Assembly: GCA_009377475.1 (NCBI GenBank)
Contig: WHTY01000037.1
Coordinates: forward strand, 1-39,378
DNA length: 39,378 nt
Reading direction: 5' to 3'
Origin: Actinophytocola sp.
GTDB taxonomy: Bacteria; Actinomycetota; Actinomycetes; Mycobacteriales; Pseudonocardiaceae
Below, piece by piece: positions 1-7,371 of the stretch. Position 1 is the stretch's first letter. The number at the start of each line of letters is the position of its first letter. Under the pieces are notes generated by a model that was not told the DNA's origin, made no database searches, and was given only the letters and a program-made list of their open reading frames with translations. A program made the position numbers and the translations under genes.

Positions 1-359
1 AACGACCGATCCGCTGCGGTGGCCGCGTCCGGGCGCAGCCACGGACTGACATCGACGGCCAGCGTGATCCGCCCGTCACGGTCGCGCGGCAACGGCAGGC
101 TCGCCAGCGAGCGGCGTAGCCGATCCGCCTCGACCCGGCCACCGTTCAGGCCGTCATACAGAGCGCCGTGACCTCGCCGGTGCTCGCCCGCCAGCGACAA
201 CCCCACCAGCGTCGACACCGGCCCATCGGCACACAGCACGGCATCGGTCAACTCGAACAGCGCATCCGCCCGCTGGGGCAGGCACCGGTAGAACTCCCGG
301 CGAAACCCGGCCAGGTCCCCGAGCGCGTCGACGCGTTCGCCATCGTGCACACTACTCAC
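1..359 (-). CDS. IS701-like transposase, N-terminal part (cut by window edge)
   Basis: Reading leftward from a GTG at 359, the frame stays open to the window edge. It contains stretches such as FRREFYRCLPQRADALFELT, SLAGEHRRGHGALYDGLN and LPLPRDRDGRITLAVDVSPW, which I recognise from a DDE transposase family common in actinobacteria and usually assigned to the IS701 group. The last stretch includes the first catalytic Asp region (AVDVSPW). The rest of the protein lies outside the window, so completeness cannot be judged. A second GTG at 350 is an alternative start. A 58-nt palindrome lies directly upstream of the start. The family call is from memory of conserved motifs; activity is unknown. 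Confidence 0.72.
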   Translation of the reverse strand, partial: MSSVHDGERVDALGDLAGFRREFYRCLPQRADALFELTDAVLCADGPVSTLVGLSLAGEHRRGHGALYDGLNGGRVEADRLRRSLASLPLPRDRDGRITLAVDVSPWLRPDAATAADRS

Positions 360-360
360 C

Positions 361-418
361 GCGGCCCTTGTTGTTGATCTTGTTGCTGTCGCAAGAAGCA
401 TGATCAACCAAGGGCCGC
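361..418. repeat. Imperfect palindrome upstream of the transposase start
   Basis: Left arm GCGGCCCTTG + TT + GTTGATC (361-379) pairs with the right arm TGATCAACCAAGGGCCGC (401-418), leaving a 2-nt bulge and a loop of about 21 nt. It lies between the transposase start and the zinc-ribbon gene. It could be part of the insertion-sequence end or a hairpin shielding the transposase from outside transcription; a terminal inverted repeat cannot be confirmed because the other end is not in the window. Confidence 0.6.
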
Positions 419-478
419 TTCCATGATCAACCGGGGTCACCACACACCCGACCAGGGGTTAAACGACAAGCTAAGTCC

Positions 479-904
479 GTGATTTGCCCCAAGTGTCAGA
501 ACCACATGCGTACCGTCGACAAGGACGGCGTCCACATCGAGCAGTGCGGCGGCTGCGGCGGGGTCTTCCTCGACCGCGGCGAGATGGAACAGATCGCCCG
601 CGCGGAAGCGGCGTTCTACGGGGGCGCTGCCGGTGCGGCGGCTGCCGCCCCGCCGCCGTACACCCCGGCCGCTCCCGGTCAGGCGCCGCCACCGCACATG
701 CCGCCGCCTACCAAGCAGATGCCCGGCTACGGCTACCGCGACTCGCCGAAGCCCTTCAAGGGCGGCTACCGCGACTCCCCGAAGCCGTACAAGGGCGGCT
801 ACCGCGACTCGCCGAAGCCGTACGGCGGTCACGGCTACGGGCACGGTCAATACGGGCACCGCAAGCGGAAGGGCAACTTCCTCGAGAACCTGTTCGACTT
901 CTAG
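479..904 (+). CDS. zf-TFIIB zinc-ribbon protein with YRDSPKP repeats
   Basis: 141 aa from a GTG start. Residues 1-40 form a TFIIB-type zinc ribbon: CPKC at positions 3-6 and a CGGCGG cluster around 23-28, followed by VFLDRGEMEQI, the usual signature of this small family. A Gly/Ala/Pro-rich linker follows, then three copies of an 11-residue unit YRDSPKP(F/Y)KGG (33-nt period in the DNA, about 738-832), then a Gly/His/Tyr stretch and a basic end RKRKGNFLENLFDF. The function of the family is unknown. Zinc binding is inferred from the cysteines. The stop is 3 nt before the next start, so the two genes are probably co-transcribed. Confidence 0.82.
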   Translation: MICPKCQNHMRTVDKDGVHIEQCGGCGGVFLDRGEMEQIARAEAAFYGGAAGAAAAAPPPYTPAAPGQAPPPHMPPPTKQMPGYGYRDSPKPFKGGYRDSPKPYKGGYRDSPKPYGGHGYGHGQYGHRKRKGNFLENLFDF

Positions 905-907
905 GGA

Positions 908-1534
908 ATGCTCGACCCGACGATCTGCCCCCGCTGCGGTGACCGGGCGGACGCGCCGGTCGTCGAGGGCGACGAGCTGGTGTGCGTTCGCTGCGAGCAC
1001 CGGTGGTCGTTTCTGCGGCTGCCGCTGTTCGCGCTGACCGGGCCGAGCGGGGGCGGGAAGTCGACCGTCGGGCCTGCGCTCGCGGAACGGCTCCGCGAGC
1101 ACGTCGTCGTGCTTGAGCAGGACGTCCTCTGGACCGGTGGCCTGCAGGACGACGTCGACGGCCATCCCGCGTTCCGGTCCACCTGGTTGCGGATGGCGGC
1201 GATGATCCACCAGAGCGGGCGGCCGGTCGTGCTGTGCGGGACGGTGGTGCCGCCGGAGTTCGAGCCGCTGCCGGAACGCGCGCTGTTCTCCGACATCCAC
1301 TACCTCGCGTTCGTCGCGGACGACGACGTGCTCGCGAAGCGGCTCGCTGCCCGGGCCGCCTGGCGCGAATGGGACGACGAGGAGCGCGTCGCGGAGATGC
1401 TGGCGTTCACCGCGTGGGTGCGGGAGAGGGCCGCGGCGATGCGCCCGCCGGTGCGGCTGTTCGACACCAGCCACGTCCCGCTGGACGCCGCCGTGGACGC
1501 GGCGTGCCGGTGGGTGCGCGAGCTGCTGCCGTAG
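908..1534 (+). CDS. P-loop kinase-like NTPase with N-terminal zinc ribbon
   Basis: 208 aa. Cys7, Cys10, Cys26 and Cys29 (CPRC...CVRC) make a short zinc ribbon. A Walker A motif follows at 45-53 (GPSGGGKST), after a hydrophobic beta strand. The rest resembles AAA/shikimate-kinase-like small-molecule kinases: LEQDVLW after strand 2, and an Arg-rich lid near KRLAARAAWREWDDEERV. The substrate is not identifiable. Start ATG lies 3 nt after the stop of the zinc-ribbon gene at 479-904, suggesting an operon of two zinc-ribbon proteins. Known: P-loop fold and nucleotide binding. Inferred: kinase activity. Confidence 0.78.
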   Translation: MLDPTICPRCGDRADAPVVEGDELVCVRCEHRWSFLRLPLFALTGPSGGGKSTVGPALAERLREHVVVLEQDVLWTGGLQDDVDGHPAFRSTWLRMAAMIHQSGRPVVLCGTVVPPEFEPLPERALFSDIHYLAFVADDDVLAKRLAARAAWREWDDEERVAEMLAFTAWVRERAAAMRPPVRLFDTSHVPLDAAVDAACRWVRELLP

Positions 1535-1640
1535 CCGGGCGGCTGACCGGCCGCCGCCGCGCGCTCACCGCCGGGCAGCCCCGCCGCGCGCCAATGCCGC
1601 CGCACCCGTCGCCCAGCCCCGCCGCGTCTCGCTCCGGCAG

Positions 1641-1718
1641 CTTCGCCAGGGTTATTGCGCGCGGAACCGGACAATCATGCATGAACAGGGCGGCTCGCGC
1701 GCAATTTGCCTGGCGAAG
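1641..1718. repeat. 78-bp palindromic element, copy A
   Basis: Ends are inverted: CTTCGCCAGGgttATTGCGCGC at 1641-1662 against the complement of GCGCGCAATTTGCCTGGCGAAG at 1697-1718, with a 3-base interior mismatch. A second element of exactly the same length, in the opposite orientation, lies at 11954-12031. It occupies the middle of the 331-nt gap between the P-loop gene and the VOC gene, in which I see no other gene. It may act as a transcription end or be a MITE/REP-like element. Confidence 0.8.
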
Positions 1719-1865
1719 TCGCGGAGACACCGCCGCCTGACGAAGCCGGCGAGCACGCCGCCCCGGCCGCGTCGTGCCGTCGTGCACCGCCCGCGTCGTA
1801 ATTCGCTCGGAACTGTCGGGGGTGGCGGGCACCATGGTTCCCACACACCGACTCTGGAGGGAATC

Positions 1866-2264
1866 ATGCCGGGAACCATCTCCTTCGGGTGCGTCGCGCT
1901 CGACTGCCCCGACCCCTGGCGGCTCGCCCAGTTCTACGGCGACCTGCTCGGCTGGCGCATCAGTGAGGAGGACTCGCCCGATGACGACTGGGTGAGCCTG
2001 CTGAACCCGGACGGCGGCGCGGACATCTGCTTCCAGCGCGATCCGGACTACCAGCCGTCGACATGGCCGTCGAACGAGCGGCCGCAGATGCTGCACATCG
2101 ACTTCGACGTCCCCGACATCGACGCCGAGCACGACCGGGTGCTGCGCATCGGCGCGCGGTTGCTCGACGACAGCCCGGAGACGTTCCGGGTGTACGCCGA
2201 CCCGGACGGCCACCCGTTCTGCCTCGTGCGCTTGGTGACGCGCCCGGAGCGCGAACCTCGGTGA
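1866..2264 (+). CDS. VOC (glyoxalase/bleomycin-resistance fold) protein
   Basis: 132 aa from the ATG at 1866, chosen because GGAGGGA lies just upstream and because residue 4 starts the conserved TISFGCVALDC strand; the frame is open further upstream but without family similarity. Typical VOC features: DPWRLAQFYGDLLGW at 17-30, His77 in HIDFDVPDI, and the C-terminal YADPDGHPFCLV at 110-121 seen in the Glyoxalase_6 group. The family covers isomerases, dioxygenases and antibiotic-binding proteins; substrate cannot be inferred here. It appears to be a single-gene unit. Confidence 0.83.
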   Translation: MPGTISFGCVALDCPDPWRLAQFYGDLLGWRISEEDSPDDDWVSLLNPDGGADICFQRDPDYQPSTWPSNERPQMLHIDFDVPDIDAEHDRVLRIGARLLDDSPETFRVYADPDGHPFCLVRLVTRPEREPR

Positions 2265-2316
2265 CGTCGTCGATAGTGGCGCAGTGGAGTGGGTGTCTCA
2301 CGTAACACCCGAAAGG

Positions 2317-2335
2317 TGCAAGCAAAGTGCTTGCA
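2317..2335. promoter_or_regulatory. Palindromic operator candidate upstream of the XRE gene
   Basis: TGCAAGCA-AAG-TGCTTGCA is a perfect 8-bp inverted repeat with a 3-nt spacer. It overlaps the -35 hexamer of the promoter next to it, as expected for autorepression by the XRE protein encoded just downstream. A second, weaker inverted pair AGTGCT/AGCACT (2327-2332, 2341-2346) overlaps it. The binding protein is inferred, not shown. Confidence 0.55.
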
Positions 2336-2359
2336 ACTGCTAGCACTGCTGCGTAGACT
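2331..2359 (+). promoter_or_regulatory. Sigma-A-type promoter of the XRE gene
   Basis: TTGCAA (2331-2336), 17-nt spacer, TAGACT (2354-2359). Both hexamers are close to the actinobacterial housekeeping consensus. The start would fall near 2366, giving a leader of about 20 nt with the Shine-Dalgarno AAGGAGGT at 2371-2378. Confidence 0.6.
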
Positions 2360-2385
2360 GGCCGTATCGCAAGGAGGTGGGCTGA

Positions 2386-2940
2386 ATGCCCGAATCAGAC
2401 ATCACCACGAACTCGGGTGTTCACTCCACGGGTCAGGACGAGGAATCCGCCACGACAGATGCTCCGGCACGCGCCGCGACAGACGTCACGACGGATGCCC
2501 CGACTGGCAAGCCGATCGGCAAAGTCGCCGACATCGGCCGCGATATCGGGCAGTACATCCGGCAGCAGCGGGAAAACGCGAAAATCTCGTTGCGTCAGCT
2601 TTCCAAATTGGCTGGTGTGTCGAACCCATACCTGAGTCAAATTGAAAGAGGTTCACGTAAACCCAGCGCGGAGATCTTGCAGCAGATCGCGAAGGGCCTG
2701 CGAATCTCCGCAGAGGCGCTGTACGTACAGGCGGGAATCTTGGATGTGCCAACCGGCGGGCCGGTAGCCGACGCCATCAGGGCGGATACCGAGCTCTCCG
2801 AACGTCAAAAACAGGTTCTGCTCGATGTCTACGAGTCGTTCCGCAGGGAGAACTCGGCGGAACGGTCCAAGCACGAACCGTCCACAGCGGAGGGCAGCGC
2901 CGTTGCTCCCACCGCCGCGGACCGCGACAACGCACAGTAA
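2386..2940 (+). CDS. XRE-family transcriptional regulator (Rv0474-like)
   Basis: 184 aa. The helix-turn-helix domain spans about 55-115: GQYIRQQRENAKISLRQLSK, then GVSNPYLSQIERGSRKPSAE as the recognition region. The first 45 residues are Thr/Asp/Ala-rich and probably disordered, longer than in the mycobacterial homologue as I remember it. The C-terminal tail (130-184) has a helical SERQKQVLLDVYESFRREN stretch and a polar end. The gene precedes an HbhA-like gene, the same order as Rv0474-Rv0475. A palindrome overlapping its own -35 suggests autoregulation. The start is set by AAGGAGGT 8 nt upstream. Confidence 0.85.
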   Translation: MPESDITTNSGVHSTGQDEESATTDAPARAATDVTTDAPTGKPIGKVADIGRDIGQYIRQQRENAKISLRQLSKLAGVSNPYLSQIERGSRKPSAEILQQIAKGLRISAEALYVQAGILDVPTGGPVADAIRADTELSERQKQVLLDVYESFRRENSAERSKHEPSTAEGSAVAPTAADRDNAQ

Positions 2941-2993
2941 ATCCACCGCTGCCTGGGCCTAGCAGGGCCGCAGCCAATGAGGAGTGATCTTCG

Positions 2994-3725
2994 ATGACCC
3001 GTCCCACGAAGGAAGACGTCACCAAGGTGCGCGAACAGTTGAACACCGCGATCGAGCAGGTGCGCACCCCGCTGTTCGCCGCGCTCGGCGCTGGCAACCT
3101 GGCCAGCCAGGCCGTCGCAGACGCCGTCACCAAGGCCAAGGATGTCGAGGGCCTGCGCGAGCGCGCAAGGAAGAACTTCGACGAGGCCAAGAAGTCGTTC
3201 GACGAGCTGCCCAAGGACGTCGATGGCGTCCGGGAGAACGTGCGCGAGCGGCTCGACCCTGCGGAGTTCCGTCGGCTGGTCGAGGAGTACACCGAGACCG
3301 CGCGGAAGCTGTACGACAAGCTGGCTGAGTCCGGCGAGGAGACCTGGGACCAGCTGCTTGAGCAGCCGCAGGTCCGCCGCGCCATCGAGCAGCTGCAGGA
3401 GGCCATCGACAACGCCGAGAAGCGCATCGAGGAGACCACCGGCGACGTGCGGCACCGGTTCGACGACATCGTCAGCCGCGTGACCAAGCGGACCAAGACC
3501 GCTGCTGACACCGCGACGAAGCAGGCATCGGCCTCCGCCAAGCAGGCGTCGGCGACCGCCGCCGAGTCGACCGTCGAGACCACGAAGAAGGCAAGCAGCG
3601 CCGCCAAGAATGCGACCACGCCCGCCAGCAGCTCGACCTCGACGACCAAGGCGAGCACCAGCACCGCCAAGAAGGCGCCCGCGAAGAAGGCGCCAGCCAA
3701 GAAGACCACCAACACCACCAAGTGA
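2994..3725 (+). CDS. HbhA-like heparin-binding haemagglutinin homologue
   Basis: 243 aa. Residues 1-165 are almost wholly charged amphipathic helix (coiled coil), and residues 166-243 are an Ala/Lys/Thr/Ser tail ending in repeated KKAPAKKAPAKK. This is the architecture of mycobacterial HbhA, whose lysine-rich tail binds sulfated glycans and is methylated. In non-pathogens the family is linked to cell-surface and lipid-inclusion roles; which applies here is unknown. No signal peptide is visible, as in HbhA. The gene follows the XRE regulator by 53 nt and ends in a strong terminator hairpin, so the two may share a transcript. Confidence 0.82.
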   Translation: MTRPTKEDVTKVREQLNTAIEQVRTPLFAALGAGNLASQAVADAVTKAKDVEGLRERARKNFDEAKKSFDELPKDVDGVRENVRERLDPAEFRRLVEEYTETARKLYDKLAESGEETWDQLLEQPQVRRAIEQLQEAIDNAEKRIEETTGDVRHRFDDIVSRVTKRTKTAADTATKQASASAKQASATAAESTVETTKKASSAAKNATTPASSSTSTTKASTSTAKKAPAKKAPAKKTTNTTK

Positions 3726-3767
3726 CGGTCTGACTGGTTCGTCCGCCGCATCCTCGACCGCGGCACA

Positions 3768-3812
3768 GCGCACGACCCCGGCTTCTCGCACTCCGAAGCC
3801 GGGGTTGTGCGC
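3768..3812 (+). terminator. Intrinsic terminator after the HbhA-like gene
   Basis: Arms of 18 nt (3768-3785 and 3795-3812) pair perfectly apart from one G-U wobble around a 9-nt loop; the core is ACCCCGGCTTC / GAAGCCGGGGT. A short T-containing stretch (GTTTCGGCGTTCTG) follows. It lies 43 nt after the stop codon at 3725. Confidence 0.8.
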
Positions 3813-3877
3813 GTTTCGGCGTTCTGAAGACAGTCCCAGGTTGTGAGCTCGCTTGTGGATCGCCGTAGGCTGGTCCC

Positions 3878-4180
3878 GTGGCACCGCTCTCGCTCTACAT
3901 CCTGTGGCTGATTCAACTGGCCGGTGTGCCGGTCGGCATCTACGCCTTCGCGCACGCGGCGATGCAGCGCGCCGACGCCTACGCGGCGGCGGACCGCATG
4001 ACGAAGCCCGCCTGGCTGGGCATCACCGGCGGTGGCACCGCCGCGATGATCCTGTTCGGCGCGCTCGGCGGCGGTGGCCCCGGCATGCTGTTCTGGATCG
4101 CTGGTCTGGTCGCCGTGCTGGTATACATCGTTGACGTGCGGCCCAAGCTGATCGAAGTCCAACGCGGCCACAACTGGTAG
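3878..4180 (+). CDS. DUF2516 small membrane protein (Rv0476-like)
   Basis: 100 aa from a GTG start. Three hydrophobic segments: about 4-24 (LYILWLIQLAGVPVGIYAFA), 47-63 and 66-85 (MLFWIAGLVAVLVYIVDV), with a short cytoplasmic-looking tail RPKLIEVQRGHNW. The family has no known function but follows HbhA in mycobacteria too. The stop is 5 nt before the ATG of the YbaK-type gene, so the two are likely one operon. Confidence 0.8.
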   Translation: MAPLSLYILWLIQLAGVPVGIYAFAHAAMQRADAYAAADRMTKPAWLGITGGGTAAMILFGALGGGGPGMLFWIAGLVAVLVYIVDVRPKLIEVQRGHNW

Positions 4181-4185
4181 GCGCC

Positions 4186-4740
4186 ATGCGTAGTTGGACC
4201 ATCGCGGGAACCCTGGACGTCGTCCCCGCCGCCGAGCGGCCCGACCTGCTCGGCGAACCGGTGGCGAAGGCGTTGCGCGACCTCGGCGTGGACACCGAGG
4301 TCGGGGCCGTCGAGATCGACCCCGACCTTGCCGACACCGAGCAGTTCTGCGAGACCTACGGCTCGCCGCTGGACGCCTCGGCGAACTGTGTCGTCGTCGC
4401 TGGCAAGCGCGCGGGCGAAGTGCGGTACGCGGCTGCCATGGTGCTCGCCACCACCCGCGCCGACGTCAACAACGTCATCCGCCGCCGCCTCGACGTCCGC
4501 AAGGCGTCGTTCGCGCCGATGGCGGACGCCGTGGCGCAGACCGGCATGGCCTACGGCGGCATCACGCCGATCGGGCTGCCGGAGGACTGGCCGGTGTTTG
4601 TCGACACCGCCGTCGCGGAGAAGCCCGAGCTGGTCATCGGCAGCGGCACCCGCAACGGCAAGCTGCTGGTGAGCGGTGAGCTGCTGGCCACGCTGGCGAC
4701 CGCAGAGGTGACCGACGGCCTGGCGAAGCCGATCATCTAG
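4186..4740 (+). CDS. YbaK/EbsC-type aminoacyl-tRNA deacylase
   Basis: 184 aa. The sequence matches the YbaK/ProRS-editing fold: CVVVAGKRAGEVRYAAAMVLATTRADVNN (about 66-94) carries the conserved lysine, and RKASFAPMADAVAQTGMAYGGITPIGLP (105-132) is the usual Gly-rich loop. Family members hydrolyse mischarged tRNA (for example Cys-tRNAPro or Ala-tRNAPro); which one this acts on cannot be told. The TAG stop (4738-4740) overlaps on the opposite strand with the purU stop (4739-4737), sharing a CTAG tetranucleotide, so there is no room for a terminator between these convergent genes. Confidence 0.83.
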   Translation: MRSWTIAGTLDVVPAAERPDLLGEPVAKALRDLGVDTEVGAVEIDPDLADTEQFCETYGSPLDASANCVVVAGKRAGEVRYAAAMVLATTRADVNNVIRRRLDVRKASFAPMADAVAQTGMAYGGITPIGLPEDWPVFVDTAVAEKPELVIGSGTRNGKLLVSGELLATLATAEVTDGLAKPII

Positions 4741-5636
4741 AACACCACGGTGCGGCCCGCGTGCACCAGCACGCGGTTCTCCAGGTGCCAGCGCAGGCCG
4801 CGAGCGAGCGTGACCTTCTCGATGTCGCGGCCCTTGCGCACCATGTCCGGGATGGTGTCGCCGTGGTCGACGCGGATGACGTCCTGCTCGATGATCGGGC
4901 CAGCGTCCAGCTCCGCCGTGACGTAGTGGCAGGTCGCGCCGACCAGCTTCACGCCGCGCACGTGCGCCTGGTGGTACGGCTTCGCGCCGACGAACGACGG
5001 CAGGAAGCTGTGGTGGATGTTGATCGCGCGGCCCGCCCAGGCGTGGCACAGGTGCTCCGGCAGGATCTGCATGAACCGCGCCAGCACGATCGCGTGCGGG
5101 TCCGCCGCGTCGACGATCTCCGCGACCTGGGCGAACGCCGCCGCCTTGCTCGCCGCGTCCGTGCCGAACGGCACGTGATGGAACGGGATGCCGTGCGCCC
5201 TCGTCACGTCGCCAAGGACGGCGTGGTTGCCGATCACGGCGCTCACGTCGACGTCCAGCTCACCCGCCGCGACCCGGCCCAACAGGTCGTACAGGCAGTG
5301 GCCTTCCTTGGACACCAGCACGACGACGCGGCGGCGCGTGCCGGTGTCGTCGATGCGCCAGTGCAGCCCGCCGGCGCCGCCTTCTTCGTCCTCGTCCGCG
5401 CCCAGCGACGCGGCGACCGGCCCGAAGCGTTCCCGCAGCTAATCGACGTCGTAGGGGAGCGAGTCGGCCCGGACTTCCTGGCGGGTGAAGAACCAGCCGG
5501 TGTCCGGGTCGGTGTGGTAGGCGGCTTCGACGATCCAGCCGCCCTCGTCGGCGATGAACGACGCGATCCGCGCCACGATGCCGGTGCGGTCGGGGCAGCC
5601 GAAGGTGATGACGTACCGGCGTTCCGACGGGTGCAT
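4737..5636 (-). pseudogene. purU: Formyltetrahydrofolate deformylase with in-frame amber codon
   Basis: PurU hydrolyses 10-formyl-THF to formate and THF. The frame opens with ATG at 5636 (MHPSERRYVITFGCPDRTG) and codes an N-terminal ACT domain (about 7-60). Codon 66 is TAG (5441-5439). Without any frameshift the same frame then continues LRERFGPVAASLGADEDEEG and the full formyltransferase-fold catalytic domain to the stop at 4737. A single G-to-T change from GAG explains it, since relatives read DVDELR here. The catalytic Asn-His (INIHHSFLPSF) and Asp (DAGPIIEQD) are intact. Either a recent nonsense mutation, a sequencing error, or two separately translated domains: a GTG at 5321 could start the catalytic part. 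The gene sits 1 nt after the DUF2505 stop. Confidence 0.85.
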
Positions 5637-5637
5637 G

Positions 5638-6147
5638 TCAGCCGTCCTTGCCCAGTGTCTCGGCGACGTGCTGCGACTCGCGGTCAAGCAACTGCCCGAC
5701 GTTCTCGGCGATGGTGCGCTCGATCTTGCCGCCGATCAGCGGGACGTTGACCTTCACCTCGCCGGTGATCCGCAACGCCGTGCCGCCGCCCTGCGGTGTC
5801 AGCTCCGAGCGGGCGGTGATGGCGCCGGGGACGCCGGTGACGTTCGCCGTCGCCGTCCCGCTCGCCGTCTCGCCTGCGACCTGCCACTGCTGGTCGCGCT
5901 CGACGTGCAGGTCGCCGGAGTGCACCTTGCTCACCACGCTCGGCAGCTTCTCGCCGGGGATGCCCTGGCGCATGCGGTAACTGATCGTGCTCGCGGACTT
6001 CTCGTGGCTGAGCAGTTCGGCGTCCTTACCGCCGATGTCATCGAGCCGCTGCCGGAGGGCGCTCTCGCTGGTGAACGCGGCAAGCACCTGGTCGAACGGG
6101 TACGGGAACGTGGTGCTGTGCTCGATGCGGGATGGCATGGGGCGCAC
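5638..6147 (-). CDS. DUF2505 (START-like fold) protein
   Basis: 169 aa. Typical DUF2505 layout: RIEHSTTFPYPFDQVLAAFTS at the start (about 7-27), a central beta-rich part, and the C-terminal ALRITGEVKVNVPLIGGKIE then an amphipathic helix ENVGQLLDRESQHVAETL. The family resembles the SRPBCC/START lipid-binding fold; the ligand is unknown. A second ATG at 6138 is an alternative start. It is followed 1 nt later by purU, so both are probably on one minus-strand transcript, and it diverges from murB over only 53 nt. Confidence 0.82.
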   Translation of the reverse strand: MRPMPSRIEHSTTFPYPFDQVLAAFTSESALRQRLDDIGGKDAELLSHEKSASTISYRMRQGIPGEKLPSVVSKVHSGDLHVERDQQWQVAGETASGTATANVTGVPGAITARSELTPQGGGTALRITGEVKVNVPLIGGKIERTIAENVGQLLDRESQHVAETLGKDG

Positions 6148-6200
6148 ATTACCCGGTGTCCCTGCGGACAGCCGCGCCCGTGAATGCCAAACTGCGTGAC

Positions 6201-7277
6201 ATGAACAGCCCTGTGACCTCGGCCGGGGTTCGGCTCGACGCGTACACCACGCTACGGCTCGGCGGCCCCGCGACCAGGGTGATCATCGCCACCACCGAGG
6301 ACGACCTTGTCTCCGCCGTCGCCAAGTGCGACGCGGCGGGCGAGCGGGTGCTGTTGCTCGGCGGCGGGTCGAACCTGGTGATCTCCGACGCGGGGTTCGA
6401 CGGCACCGTGGTGCGCATCGCGACCGACGGCGAGCGGGTCGAGCCGTTGGACGCCGACCGCGTGTCCGTCGAGGTCGCCGCGGGTGAGGACTGGGACTCG
6501 TTCGTCGCGCGCAGCATCGACGCGGGGCTGTCCGGGCTTGAGTCGTTGTCCGGCATTCCCGGCCTCGTCGGGGCGACGCCGATCCAGAACGTCGGCGCGT
6601 ACGGCTGGGAGGTCGGCGAGTTCCTGCGCTGGGTGCGGATCTACGACCGCAAGTCCGGCGAGGTGACGACGTTGGACGTCGATGAGCTCGGCCTGGCATA
6701 CCGGACCAGTCGGTTCAAGGGCACCGACGACGCCGTGGTGCTCAGCGTCTGTTTCGCCCTGTACGCCGATGGTGAGGGCCAGCCGGTCCGCTACGCCGAG
6801 CTGGCGCGCACGCTCGACGTCTCGCCTGGTGAGCGGGTGCCCGCCGCCAAGGTGCGCGGGGCGGTGCTCTGGCTGCGGCGCGGCAAGGGCATGGTGCTCG
6901 ACACGCAGGACAAGGACACCTGGAGCACCGGGTCGTTCTTCACCAACCCGATCATCGCCGAGGCGGACCTGCCCGGCGTGCTGGCGCGGATCGCGGACGT
7001 CGTTGGCGAGGACGTCGTCGTGCCGCGGTTCCCCGCCGCGTCGGGGGTGAAGCTGCCCGCCGCGTGGCTGATCGAGCGCGCCGGGTTCGGCAAGGGGCAT
7101 GTCGGGCCGGGTGGCCGGGTAGCCCTGTCGAGCAAGCACACGCTGGCGCTGACCAACCGGGGTGAGGCGAGCACGGACGACCTGCTCGCGCTGGCGCGCG
7201 AGGTCCGCGACGGCGTCGCGGAGCGGTTCGGCGTGACGCTGCACCCGGAGCCGCTGCTGATCGGCTGCTCGCTGTAA
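6201..7277 (+). CDS. murB: UDP-N-acetylenolpyruvoylglucosamine reductase
   Basis: 358 aa. Reduces UDP-GlcNAc-enolpyruvate to UDP-MurNAc with FAD and NADPH in peptidoglycan synthesis. FAD-binding motifs: LGGGSNLVISDAGFDGTVVRI (about 50-70) and GIPGLVGATPIQNVGAYGWEV (120-140). The proton-donating serine lies in WSTGSFFTNPII. The C-terminal substrate domain includes SSKHTLALTNRGEASTDDLL and LHPEPLLIG. The ATG at 6201 is used because it gives the family length and begins just before the conserved AYTTLRLGGPA. The gene diverges from the DUF2505-purU unit. Confidence 0.95.
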   Translation: MNSPVTSAGVRLDAYTTLRLGGPATRVIIATTEDDLVSAVAKCDAAGERVLLLGGGSNLVISDAGFDGTVVRIATDGERVEPLDADRVSVEVAAGEDWDSFVARSIDAGLSGLESLSGIPGLVGATPIQNVGAYGWEVGEFLRWVRIYDRKSGEVTTLDVDELGLAYRTSRFKGTDDAVVLSVCFALYADGEGQPVRYAELARTLDVSPGERVPAAKVRGAVLWLRRGKGMVLDTQDKDTWSTGSFFTNPIIAEADLPGVLARIADVVGEDVVVPRFPAASGVKLPAAWLIERAGFGKGHVGPGGRVALSSKHTLALTNRGEASTDDLLALAREVRDGVAERFGVTLHPEPLLIGCSL

Positions 7278-7323
7278 GAGCGCACGGCGGGGGGTGTCCG
7301 GCATCGCGCCGCGTTCTTCCGGC

Positions 7324-7371
7324 GATCTTGAGGCGTTGTGGTGATCCATATCGCCACAACGCCTCAAGATC
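7324..7371. repeat. 48-bp perfect palindrome downstream of murB
   Basis: GATCTTGAGGCGTTGTGG (7324-7341) and its exact complement (7354-7371) form an 18-bp stem with a 12-nt loop, 46 nt after the murB stop. The same arm sequence, slightly altered, recurs at 21681-21729 and 21753-21800, so this is a dispersed family rather than a unique terminator. No T-tract follows. Confidence 0.85.

Noticed and set aside
437..1474. A 345-codon minus-strand frame opposite the zinc-ribbon and P-loop genes
   Set aside because: The plus-strand frames hold clear Cys and Walker motifs; the antisense product is Arg/Val-rich low complexity.
2777..4171. A 464-codon minus-strand frame opposite the HbhA-like gene
   Set aside because: It crosses a strong terminator hairpin and two genes with family similarity; its product is an Ala/Ser/Arg-rich shadow.
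5439..5441. TAG in purU as a pyrrolysine or other recoded codon
   Set aside because: No pyl genes or recoding element are visible, the protein is not a known pyrrolysine enzyme, and relatives have Glu at this site.
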